A stretch of 30,294 nucleotides of DNA, from positions 1-30,294 of the IMG/VR virus record IMGVR_UViG_3300022074_000242; one strand, given 5' to 3'. The stretch is from a virus. Shown piece by piece: positions 15,127 to 20,646 of this stretch; position 1 is the first letter of the stretch; each line of letters opens with the position of its first letter. The notes under the pieces are model-generated. The model was given only the letters and a program-made list of their open reading frames with translations, ran no database searches and was not told the origin of the DNA. Both the position numbers and the translations under genes were made by a program.

Positions 15127-15431
15127 GTCCTTTGTCCCCCATCAGTTTTAATAATATCCCAGACAACATCTTCTTCATTAATGATGCTGTGACCTTTCCA
15201 GTCGCATAGAAAAATATGAAGATCGACTATTTCCCGGGATGCCATTTGACCCCAAGCTTCGCTGTGTTCTATTTCTGACTCAGCTAAAAAGCTTGCTTCA
15301 ATTTCATCGGCATCCACAAACAAATGCAGGATACCTTCTGCTTCGTTGTAGTCTTCGATGATGGCTCCCATGTAATCGTCAGCATCTTCTTCGATACTAC
15401 CGCGTACGAGAATGTTGATTTTTCCTAGCAT
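15117..15431 (-). CDS. Acidic small hypothetical protein
   Basis: This protein has 104 residues from the ATG at 15431, which has GAGGTGTTTCACA in front; an upstream in-frame start would add five residues without a better site. It is strongly acidic (segments ADEIEASFLAESEIEHSEAW, INEEDVVWD). The first strand LGKINILVRG and DLHIFLCDWKG suggest an alpha/beta fold. Highly acidic phage early proteins sometimes mimic DNA, but no specific family is recognised. It overlaps its neighbours on both sides. Confidence 0.55.
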   Translation of the reverse strand: MLGKINILVRGSIEEDADDYMGAIIEDYNEAEGILHLFVDADEIEASFLAESEIEHSEAWGQMASREIVDLHIFLCDWKGHSIINEEDVVWDIIKTDGGQRTWH

Positions 15432-15600
15432 TGTGAAACACCTCATTTAGTTTCGATATAGGTATACCATCCGAGTGACCGTTGCCCAAGGCTTCAAAAA
15501 CAAACTGTTGCATGTCCTCAAAGGTAGGCTCTCGGTTATGCACCCGGCATACACTAAAGTAAACCCGGAGCAGTGACTCCGGGTAGTAACGATCAGGCAC
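15397..15600 (-). CDS. Small hypothetical protein with GTG start
   Basis: This protein has 67 residues. The start codon is GTG at 15600, chosen because GGAG lies seven bases upstream. It overlaps the preceding stop (TGTGCCTGA). Sequence: a helical protein with LLRVYFSVCRVHNREPTFEDMQ, then GIPISKLNEVFHN. The C-terminus overlaps the next start by 35 bases. The layout of two helices separated by a PTFEDM turn suggests a small helical, perhaps DNA-binding, fold. No family recognised. Confidence 0.5.
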   Translation of the reverse strand: MPDRYYPESLLRVYFSVCRVHNREPTFEDMQQFVFEALGNGHSDGIPISKLNEVFHNARKNQHSRTR

Positions 15601-15808
15601 AATTTTTCTCCGGTTCTTTTTCTATGACGCCAAGAGTCACCTTGATATCCATATCATGTAGCCGCTTAACGCAGTCAGCCAAGTGATCTCTTGCAATATC
15701 AAGATTATGAAGAGCCTCCCAATCTTGATGGTCGATGTAGATATCGAGCGCATCGTGGTATGCACGATACTTCATAGCGTAAGCTTCAACTGCCAATTTA
15801 ATATCCAT
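15593..15808 (-). CDS. Small helical hypothetical protein
   Basis: This protein has 71 residues from the ATG at 15808, which overlaps the preceding TGA (TGATG) and follows a GGAGGCATTTTG ribosome binding site; a TTG one codon earlier is not needed. It is helical (AYAMKYRAYHDALDIYIDHQDW, ALHNLDIARDHLADCVKRLHDM) and ends in a Glu/Lys tail. Possibly a helical bundle or coiled-coil adaptor. Function unknown. Confidence 0.55.
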   Translation of the reverse strand: MDIKLAVEAYAMKYRAYHDALDIYIDHQDWEALHNLDIARDHLADCVKRLHDMDIKVTLGVIEKEPEKNCA

Positions 15809-16170
15809 CAAAATGCCTCCTTACTTTCTAGTTTGTTTAGCTCTTCTTGCAAGTAGTGAATAGATGACTGGATATCTAGCATGGTCATACCAGTCGCATC
15901 AGTGAGTTTGGTTTGAGGTATCTTGTCTAGCTCAGCGTGCGCACTGCATAGATTTGCAATAGCATTTTTGATTCGGTCTCGACCGTCTATGTATGTAACC
16001 TTTTCATCTTTGATGATGTCAGGAAACAGACTCTTAGCTACTACGCGAACAGCGTGAGGGTAAACATTCTCTGGCTTATACAGATCAAGCACGTTTTGAA
16101 TAAGGATTTTGATCTCTGATTCCAACAACTCAGGACAGATCTGTTCAAAGTAAGTTTTGGTTAAGTCCAT
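15808..16170 (-). CDS. Small helical hypothetical protein
   Basis: This protein has 120 residues, mainly helical: YFEQICPELLESEIKILIQNVLDLY, then VAKSLFPDIIK, RDRIKNAIANLCSAHAELDK, and a C-terminal helix with SSIHYLQEELNKLES. Its ATG overlaps the stop of the preceding gene by one base (TAATG). Two cysteines, no catalytic motif, no membrane segment. The long amphipathic helices suggest protein-protein contact. Part of the minus-strand early operon; function unknown. Confidence 0.55.
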   Translation of the reverse strand: MDLTKTYFEQICPELLESEIKILIQNVLDLYKPENVYPHAVRVVAKSLFPDIIKDEKVTYIDGRDRIKNAIANLCSAHAELDKIPQTKLTDATGMTMLDIQSSIHYLQEELNKLESKEAF

Positions 16171-16352
16171 TAGTAAGTCTCCGGTTCGATTGGCTCATCA
16201 GCCGTGTAATTAGAATTGGTTAATACTTCTGGTCGGTACATTGAAAGCTTTGTTTCTTCGCAACGATCACAGACTTTGCATAGTGGAATACCTCTAGCAT
16301 CGTATTCCCACCAAGAGTCTTCACCTTCGTGCATGCAATAACGTAAGTCCAT
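16170..16352 (-). CDS. Small Cys-containing (zinc-ribbon-like) protein
   Basis: This protein has 60 residues from the ATG at 16352, preceded by AAAAGGAGAAGACA. It shows CMHEG near residue 6, then EYDARGIPLCKVCDRCEETK with three cysteines in CxxCxxC spacing (residues about 25-31). The motif YDARGIPLCxVC recurs in small phage proteins and looks like a metal-binding knuckle, perhaps for nucleic acid or protein contact. It follows a GC-rich hairpin downstream of the ArdC-like gene. A longer open frame upstream in the same phase is antisense to nothing but overlaps ArdC and is not needed. Confidence 0.6.
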   Translation of the reverse strand: MDLRYCMHEGEDSWWEYDARGIPLCKVCDRCEETKLSMYRPEVLTNSNYTADEPIEPETY

Positions 16353-16375
16353 TGTCTTCTCCTTTTGGTAGTGAG

Positions 16376-16415
16376 GGATTTCCGCAACCCCCGCCAAAGC
16401 CGGGGTGCGGAATCC
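16376..16415 (-). other. GC-rich intergenic hairpin in early operon
   Basis: GGATT, CCGCA and CCCC on the + strand pair with GGGG, TGCGG and AATCC around a short loop, with two single-base bulges: a 14-pair stem. It lies between the ArdC-like stop and the next start, has no T tract on either side, and so looks like an RNA processing, stability or partial attenuation element rather than a full terminator. Confidence 0.6.
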
Positions 16416-16422
16416 TGAACGG

Positions 16423-17256
16423 CTATGCCGCTTCGTTGTCATACTTTCGCATGAGTTCAAACTGTGACATGCAATACTCGAATGCTTTCTGTGCATCCTT
16501 TGCCGCTGTCGTAATGTAACGAGGGTCAGACTTGATAGCTTTCTGCCATGACTTGATATAGCTGGCATGTTGGCTGATGTCATAGGTCACACCCAGTTGA
16601 GCGCATAGAAAGATAGACCCTAGCTCTGCTACCAACTCTTCTTTGGCATAGTCTTCGTGACCAAACGCACCAGTCAGATCACGATCAAGTCGCTTGCTGT
16701 GACCAGTAGAGTGAATGCACTCATGGTAGAACGCAGATTGATAAGCATCGTCAGATTCAAATTGCCCTGGCATAGGCATTCGGATCTGGTCAGCTGAAGG
16801 TGAGTAGCATGGATTGTGATGCTCTGCATTACTCACTTTAACTTGCAGTGCGTCGGCAATCTCGTTTGGATTTTTTAGTCTGCTTTCACGCAGTGGTATC
16901 TCTGGTAACTCGATACCTGTTTGGTCAATGTTGAATAGGTTGTACACCTTTGCAAAAGCGAACTCCTTTTCAGGATCTTTTTTATCCTTAGCTTTGCTAA
17001 AGAAGATTGCGGGTGTTGCCTTCTGGCCTTTGACGCTACCGCCAAGCTGTTGCACTTGGTTCCATGTCAGCCAGTAAGGTTTGGTGTAGCCGTATTTCCA
17101 GCTGGCAATCATTGCCATCAACTGGTTCGTGCCATTGTATGGGCGTTTGGTTACCCAGTTTTGGTGAAGGCAAGACTGTGACTCCCATGTCTTGCGCCAT
17201 GTAGTCTCGTCTGCCATAGCAGACTCAACGAGTTCAACGATTCGATCGTATTTCAT
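16423..17256 (-). CDS. ArdC-like antirestriction protein with zincin domain
   Basis: This protein has 277 residues from the ATG at 17256 (AAAAAGGAACTGTT ahead); a TTG 13 codons earlier has no such site. The N-terminal 120 residues match the ArdC N-terminal domain (NGTNQLMAM, YWLTWNQVQQLGGSVKGQKATPAIFF), a single-strand DNA-binding fold. The C-terminal half is zincin-like: HECIH at residues 178-182 with a further His186 and a downstream KEELVAELGS helix that may supply a third ligand. ArdC proteins protect incoming single-stranded DNA from restriction on plasmids and are widely found in phages. Flanking genes are small early types. The catalytic fold is clear; the target is inferred. Confidence 0.8.
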   Translation of the reverse strand: MKYDRIVELVESAMADETTWRKTWESQSCLHQNWVTKRPYNGTNQLMAMIASWKYGYTKPYWLTWNQVQQLGGSVKGQKATPAIFFSKAKDKKDPEKEFAFAKVYNLFNIDQTGIELPEIPLRESRLKNPNEIADALQVKVSNAEHHNPCYSPSADQIRMPMPGQFESDDAYQSAFYHECIHSTGHSKRLDRDLTGAFGHEDYAKEELVAELGSIFLCAQLGVTYDISQHASYIKSWQKAIKSDPRYITTAAKDAQKAFEYCMSQFELMRKYDNEAA

Positions 17257-17297
17257 AACAGTTCCTTTTTGGTTTTGGTTGTTAAACTTTATCAAAG

Positions 17298-17513
17298 TTA
17301 TGCAGAGTTATCTAAACTTTCTGCCACTTTTGCCTCTTTTATCAGCAAAATAATTTCTTTTTTGTTGAGACCAAAGTCGATTGCCCATCGAGTAAAGCCA
17401 TCCCAGTCAGCATCGCCGTGGTTAAACAAGTAGTACTCCATATTGTTTAGCACGGTCTCGCCGATCATCCCTTTGGTGTACCATTCAGGATCTAAGCTTC
17501 GTAAGTTATCCAT
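17298..17513 (-). CDS. Small hypothetical protein
   Basis: This protein has 71 residues. It opens with MDNLRSLDPEWYTKGMIGE, continues with NMEYYLFNHGDADWDGFTRWAI, and ends with a helix (LNKKEIILLIKEAKVAESL). Three tryptophans and a central short turn suggest a compact helical fold. It lies three bases after the preceding stop, with a 41-base gap before the ArdC-like start. No family recognised. Confidence 0.55.
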   Translation of the reverse strand: MDNLRSLDPEWYTKGMIGETVLNNMEYYLFNHGDADWDGFTRWAIDFGLNKKEIILLIKEAKVAESLDNSA

Positions 17514-17515
17514 AA

Positions 17516-17740
17516 TTATTTAATTCTCCATATTCTGTAGCCGCCGTCTTCAGATTTGCGGCACAACATTTCGTAACCTAGCTTTTTCCCAGCTTGCCTT
17601 AAGCCTTGAACAATGGGATCGTTACTGCTGTAGGCTCTCTCTACTAGTACGCTATCGTTTACATCCATTTTGCTTACGACGCGCAAATGCTTGCCACCTA
17701 ATACATAGTTAGGTGGTGGTATATGTTTGTCGATTTTCAT
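17516..17740 (-). CDS. Small basic hypothetical protein
   Basis: This protein has 74 residues from the ATG at 17740, chosen because TTAAGGAGTTAAAT lies just upstream; the longer open frame would overlap the previous gene. It is basic, with segments KHLRVVSKMDVNDSVLVERAY, IVQGLRQAGKKLGYEMLCRK, and the end GGYRIWRIK. The pattern strand-loop-helix-strand resembles small nucleic-acid-binding or anti-repressor folds of phages. No family recognised. Confidence 0.55.
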   Translation of the reverse strand: MKIDKHIPPPNYVLGGKHLRVVSKMDVNDSVLVERAYSSNDPIVQGLRQAGKKLGYEMLCRKSEDGGYRIWRIK

Positions 17741-17750
17741 ATTTAACTCC

Positions 17751-17948
17751 TTAAAAGCATTTGTAATGAAGACGCCATTCAAAGTCAGGGTATTCGACTT
17801 TACTGTCTTCGTAATCTCTGATTGCCAAAAGCAACATGCCTTCAACATCTTTGTCAGGTCCGCCATCGAGAGGATAGGCTCGTGTATAACCAAACTCTTT
17901 GTCAGGAGTCACTCGATACTCAACAGATATCCAATGTCTTTTTTCCAT
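17751..17948 (-). CDS. Small hypothetical protein
   Basis: This protein has 65 residues with a clear AAAAGGAACTAGTT site. The sequence EKRHWISVEYRVTPDKEFG, GMLLLAIRDYEDSKVEYPDFEWRLHY suggests a small beta-alpha-beta fold. It is the first gene after a GC-rich intergenic hairpin (17982-18018). No function assigned. Confidence 0.55.
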   Translation of the reverse strand: MEKRHWISVEYRVTPDKEFGYTRAYPLDGGPDKDVEGMLLLAIRDYEDSKVEYPDFEWRLHYKCF

Positions 17949-17981
17949 AACTAGTTCCTTTTAGTAATTAATAAAGCGAGG

Positions 17982-18018
17982 GTTCTTTGCGCCCCGCACA
18001 AACCGGGGGCGCAAGAAC
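17982..18018 (-). other. Strong GC-rich intergenic hairpin without T tract
   Basis: On the + strand GTTCTT-(T)-GCGCCCC pairs with GGGGCGC-AAGAAC around a ten-base loop: 13 pairs with one bulged T. A second small stem (GGGC-TGTC-GCCC, 18047-18058) lies beside it. No T run follows on either strand. It is the counterpart of the hairpin at 16376-16415 and sits between early genes of the same operon, suggesting RNA processing or differential stability. Confidence 0.65.
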
Positions 18019-18069
18019 GTGAGCGTCTCTTGTAATGGCTCAGCTTGGGCTGTCGCCCAGGCATCGCCA

Positions 18070-18240
18070 TCATTTGTCAGACGGACCAACATGTTCATAG
18101 CCCACCATGTCTGTATAAAACTCGCCAACTAACTCAAGCACGTCAGTCATTTCATCCCTGCTTGGATCGTATGGCACCTCTACTAACGCCAAGGTTTTAC
18201 CCTCAGCGTTGTAAACTCGAAAGGTATGCTTATCAGTCAT
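18070..18240 (-). CDS. Small hypothetical protein
   Basis: This protein has 56 residues from the ATG at 18240, which overlaps the end of the preceding gene (ATGACTGA) and has GAGGAG upstream. An earlier start would only extend into that gene. The sequence begins MTDKHTFRVYNAEGKTLALVEVPYD, a beta hairpin, followed by an acidic helix (DEMTDVLELVGEFYTDM). A compact beta-beta-alpha fold is likely. Function unknown. Confidence 0.5.
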   Translation of the reverse strand: MTDKHTFRVYNAEGKTLALVEVPYDPSRDEMTDVLELVGEFYTDMVGYEHVGPSDK

Positions 18241-18655
18241 CGTATGGATACTCCTCTTCTGCTTCGTCATCTTCTATTGACTCATCGCCTAACGAATAGC
18301 CTTCGCTGTAACGCTCAACATCGTACTGGCACATGCCAAGATCAATGCGCTTATCGGCAACGTCAGTAGCCCATTCGACAGCATCGTCTTCGTTCTTTGC
18401 AAGCACCTTAACAATCGACACCACGTTAGTTGTGACTTCAACGCAGTAAACTCGCTTATTGATTTGCTCTTTGAGTTCGATGATACGGTCTTCGGTGTAA
18501 CTTAGTGACATTCGTATCTGTCGCAAGTCTTCGATTGCATCGTCACTCATCTCTTCAGTCACAGATGCATCGTTTAGGTGATGAAGTAACCGACTGCGAT
18601 AGTCGACTAGCTCATGGAATAGACCTTCGAGGTCATTGATTAACTGATCTTTCAT
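18233..18655 (-). CDS. Acidic protein with C-terminal DpnD/PcfM-like fold
   Basis: This protein has 140 residues. The first half is a coiled coil (INDLEGLFHELVDYRSRLLHHL; DDAIEDLRQIRMSLSYTEDRI). Residues about 68-110 read RVYCVEVTTNVVSIVKVLAKNEDDAVEWATDVAD, the beta-beta-alpha layout of the DpnD/PcfM and related small phage families. The last 30 residues are very acidic (DESIEDDEAEEEYPYDD). It overlaps the preceding gene by four bases (ATGA) with a GGAGGA site. The next gene upstream, 18652-18840, carries the same kind of fold alone, so the two may be paralogues. No function known. Confidence 0.6.
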   Translation of the reverse strand: MKDQLINDLEGLFHELVDYRSRLLHHLNDASVTEEMSDDAIEDLRQIRMSLSYTEDRIIELKEQINKRVYCVEVTTNVVSIVKVLAKNEDDAVEWATDVADKRIDLGMCQYDVERYSEGYSLGDESIEDDEAEEEYPYDD

Positions 18656-18840
18656 GCTACGTCCTCCGTTGGTATTACATCTATTTGTACTGCTTCCAAA
18701 TCTAACAAGCGCGGCCTGTCATCTAACAGATCGCCTTCGCGCCATCCGATAATTGCATGGGCTCGTGCCAGGCATTCATCGTCAGCTTCCACCATCACTA
18801 TGTGGCGTGTTGTTTCTATCAACGTGACTATGTATTCCAT
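18652..18840 (-). CDS. DpnD/PcfM-like small protein
   Basis: This protein has 62 residues. The pattern MEYIVTLIETTRHIVMVEADDECLARAHAIIG, an acidic turn and a final strand resembles DpnD/PcfM proteins, short proteins of phages and plasmids with a beta-beta-alpha core. It starts at an ATG overlapping the upstream stop (TAATG) after a GGAGGTAATACAG site. The fold is shared with the C-terminal part of the next gene. Function unknown in this family; regulation of conjugation or defence has been suggested elsewhere but is not shown here. Confidence 0.6.
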   Translation of the reverse strand: MEYIVTLIETTRHIVMVEADDECLARAHAIIGWREGDLLDDRPRLLDLEAVQIDVIPTEDVA

Positions 18841-19001
18841 TACTGTATTACCTCCGCTAATGCATCAATGCCAAACAGCAAGCCGGCAGTTAAGACAGCA
18901 GACATCAACGCCACCATCCACATAAAGTTAAGTAGCGCCATCATCGTTGACAACGCACCAATTACTGCAAACACAACTAACAACACCATCGTTATGTACA
19001 T
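18840..19001 (-). CDS. Small two-helix membrane protein
   Basis: This protein has 53 residues. The start ATG at 19001 has GGAGGATGTAACG ahead. The protein is nearly all hydrophobic: residues 4-26 (TMVLLVVFAVIGALSTMMAL) and 28-46 (FMWMVALMSAVLTAGLLFG) form two membrane segments with a short polar turn, followed by a short tail. Such tiny membrane proteins in early regions may block superinfection or alter the host membrane. It directly precedes the DpnD/PcfM-like gene in a one-base overlap. Real gene status is supported by the ribosome site and coupling; function is unknown. Confidence 0.6.
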   Translation of the reverse strand: MYITMVLLVVFAVIGALSTMMALLNFMWMVALMSAVLTAGLLFGIDALAEVIQ

Positions 19002-19023
19002 CGTTACATCCTCCATCGTTGGA

Positions 19024-19048
19024 TAAAAAGAAAGGGGCCGAAGCCCCT
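19024..19048 (-). terminator. UUCG-loop terminator, minus strand
   Basis: On the minus strand AGGGGC-TTCG-GCCCCT (19048-19033) is followed by TTTCTTTTT. A GC stem, an extra-stable UUCG tetraloop and a U-rich tail form a textbook intrinsic terminator after the 85-residue gene at 19054-19311. The genes downstream (from 19001 leftward) then need read-through or a separate promoter; none is clear in the 22 bases between. Confidence 0.85.
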
Positions 19049-19053
19049 ATCAA

Positions 19054-19311
19054 TTACTTACCTGCGTTAGCTACATCGTGAAGGTACTCGCGTCGCTTCT
19101 CGATTCGCTCCAGCTCGGCCGCGACCGCGTCCTGTACGTTGAAGCTGAGCATCGCTTTGCCGGATTTTGTTTTCCGCTCCCACACCGCAATTTCTAACTT
19201 GCGACCTTCAAATAAAATCTCGCCTTTGTAAGTAGGCGCCTTGTCGGACTTTTCTAGGCCGCGATCGTTTTTGAAGGCGAGGCCGGAGTTAGGATTTAAT
19301 TTCAAAGACAT
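19054..19311 (-). CDS. DUF736-like small protein
   Basis: This protein has 85 residues. The motif SDKAPTYKGEILFEGRKLEIAVWERKTKSGKAMLSFNVQD is close in layout to DUF736 proteins (KAPDYRV...GxEIGAAWKKTSxxGxxYLSVKLDD), short proteins common in mobile elements of Pseudomonadota. Its final 25 residues form a charged helix. It has a clean AAGGAGAAATACT site and is followed by the UUCG terminator, so it can be expressed as a single gene. GC-rich codons set it apart from neighbours. Function unknown; nucleic acid binding is often proposed for the family. Confidence 0.55.
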   Translation of the reverse strand: MSLKLNPNSGLAFKNDRGLEKSDKAPTYKGEILFEGRKLEIAVWERKTKSGKAMLSFNVQDAVAAELERIEKRREYLHDVANAGK

Positions 19312-19336
19312 AGTATTTCTCCTTAGGTAAATTGGT

Positions 19337-19860
19337 GTCGTTTCCGACAGATGCAGGACTCCGACTGACGGGACAGAACTGCAAGGGGGTAGTCCGCGTG
19401 AATCGCGGAGGGTCTGCCCGCGGGTTTTTGCGGGTGGAAACCGTTATTCTCGCGGCCCTTGCGGGGCTGGCGCGGCTGGCGGATCCTAAGCAGATGACGG
19501 TTCGTCATCAATTTGCGTAAGGTAGGCATACACAAGTCTTTGACTTTGGAGCCTAACGTAGGCGCGAGCCGAGGAGACAGAGCAATAATTAACCGACAAT
19601 GCCTACGGCAATGGCGGGTTATTTGAAGCGAGCCTCTTCTGCGGTGTGGCGCGGAAGACGAAGCCGACGAAGACGAATCTCTGATTCGGCGCTCGGGGCT
19701 CGACGAGGCCGACTGACCGAAACGGGAGATCGATAAGGAGCTGTGAGGGTCCTTAGCGGACTCACACATTCAGCGGTGCGCTTGCGTATCGCGTGAATGG
19801 TAGCCGGTACACCCCCACGGGGGGGGTGCCCGGCGTACCGTGAGGGAAGTAGTTCCCACC
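19337..19860 (+). ncRNA. Candidate large structured RNA (novel or GOLLD/ROOL-type)
   Basis: This 524-base, GC-rich stretch lies in an 822-base gap (19312-20133) with no credible gene. It holds many stems that read best on the + strand: 19393-19409 (TCCGCG, loop TGAAT); 19411-19442 (CCCGC/GCGGG core extended by two G-U pairs); 19493-19509 (GATGACG, loop GTT); 19534-19546; 19551-19563; 19635-19658 (nine pairs, one U-G); 19674-19688; 19743-19765; 19767-19799 (14 pairs, CUUG loop, two G-U pairs); 19799-19839 (about 16 pairs); and 19844-19857. GTAGGCAT (19522-19529) can pair with ATGCCTAC (19599-19606) to close a multibranch domain around two of these hairpins; local alternatives for some bases exist. 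The G-U pairs would be C-A mismatches on the other strand. Size and phage context resemble GOLLD and ROOL RNAs; homology is not tested. No clear promoter was found. Confidence 0.65.
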
Positions 19861-19901
19861 CAGATACAAAAAAAGCGGATTTTGGAACCTCAACCCGGGG
19901 T

Positions 19902-19976
19902 CTAAACTTGGGCATTACGGGCATTCTGACCTTTTTCGGGCATTCTGGGCCAACTGGGCCAGCTGGGCATTCTAAA
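19902..19976. repeat. 9-bp repeat block B (GGGCATTCT units), copy of block A
   Basis: Starting CTAAAC as in block A, it shows GGGCATTAC (19910-19918), GGGCATTCT (19919-19927), a ten-base T-rich spacer, then GGGCATTCT, GGGCCAACT, GGGCCAGCT, GGGCATTCT (19938-19973). Order, spacing and orientation equal those at 12186-12260, exactly 7716 bp away. The second and third units of the tandem are diverged and contain CCAGCTGG (19959-19966), which also occurs at 12109-12116. It lies just 3' of the structured RNA candidate. Confidence 0.85.
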
Positions 19977-19993
19977 TAGGGTTTTTGCGGTTG

Positions 19994-20133
19994 CCTTAAC
20001 TTCCTGATTACTAAAGGAATAATCCTACGGTTTTTATTCCGTTAAGTTATAAGGTATAAAGAAGGTTGATCGGAGTCTATTTCATATATAGGATAGGGAG
20101 GGTGGGTTGGTTAATAGGACCCTTTAATTTTTA
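19994..20133 (+). promoter_or_regulatory. Regulatory leader before the packaging operon
   Basis: CTTAAC (19995-20000) and GTTAAG (20041-20046) enclose a perfect seven-pair stem GGAATAA (20016-20022)/TTATTCC (20034-20040). TATAAA (20055-20060) follows a weak -35 (TTTATT, 16 bases before). TTGATC (20066-20071) is 17 bases from TAGGAT (20089-20094). These are weak sigma-70 candidates for the rightward operon. A G-rich run (20091-20110) follows. No gene fits here. Confidence 0.35.
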
Positions 20134-20646
20134 ATGTTGATTACCATAAACAAGAGAGATGCTCACCAGTCAGAGTTGATGGGAGCAGACACAGTTAAGC
20201 TGTGTGAGATGCAGGGATTTCCCCCGAGGTTAGAAAACAAACGCCAGTCTAGGGTAGATGCAAATATTCTAGGATTTAAGGCTGAGTTTGCTGTAGCTCG
20301 TTTACTTCAAGTAGATCCACCGACAGTTAATGTGCTTACTGATGGTGGCGTTGATTTGTGGTTTGATAGTATTTCTATAGATGTAAAAACAACCAACAAA
20401 GAATATGGCCCGCTGGTATTTGATAACGCAAATAAGTTCCAAGCTGACATTGCGGTGCTGGTTGGGCAGTCTGAAAAAGAAAATACGTTAAGGATCAATG
20501 GCTGGATAGATAAACAATCATTCCTATCTAACTCTACGCCACATGATTATGGGTATGGGCCAAGAATAAAAATGGAAGTTAATGAGTTGCGCCCTATAGA
20601 GCAGTTATGGAAAGGCTTGATGGTAAGGAGATTCAGCGATGGCTGA
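20134..20646 (+). CDS. PD-(D/E)XK nuclease-fold protein
   Basis: This protein has 170 residues. The core reads LGFKAEFAVARLL (helix with a conserved Glu), then GGVDLWFDSISIDVKTT: an Asp in the first strand and an I-D-V-K motif in the next, the pattern of the PD-(D/E)XK superfamily. The rest continues the fold with FQADIAVLVG and GWIDKQSFL. Proteins of this kind sit beside terminase genes in several phages and may process DNA ends or branched DNA. The start codon ATG at 20134 has only a distant AGGA; an alternative ATG lies 15 codons later, but the longer form keeps a conserved-looking N-terminus. Stop overlaps the small terminase start by eight bases. Confidence 0.65.
   Translation: MLITINKRDAHQSELMGADTVKLCEMQGFPPRLENKRQSRVDANILGFKAEFAVARLLQVDPPTVNVLTDGGVDLWFDSISIDVKTTNKEYGPLVFDNANKFQADIAVLVGQSEKENTLRINGWIDKQSFLSNSTPHDYGYGPRIKMEVNELRPIEQLWKGLMVRRFSDG

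Noticed and set aside
16353-16583. Upstream extension of the small zinc-ribbon-like gene
   Set aside because: It overlaps the ArdC-like gene in another frame; the ATG at 16352 has a strong ribosome site.
17257-17295. TTG start giving ArdC 13 more residues
   Set aside because: ATG at 17256 has AAGGA at proper distance; the TTG does not.
19323-19924. Open frames of 148 and 101 residues on the minus strand
   Set aside because: Arg/Ser/Pro-rich translations with no ribosome site or domain pattern, lying over the hairpin-rich region; typical chance frames in GC-rich structured RNA.
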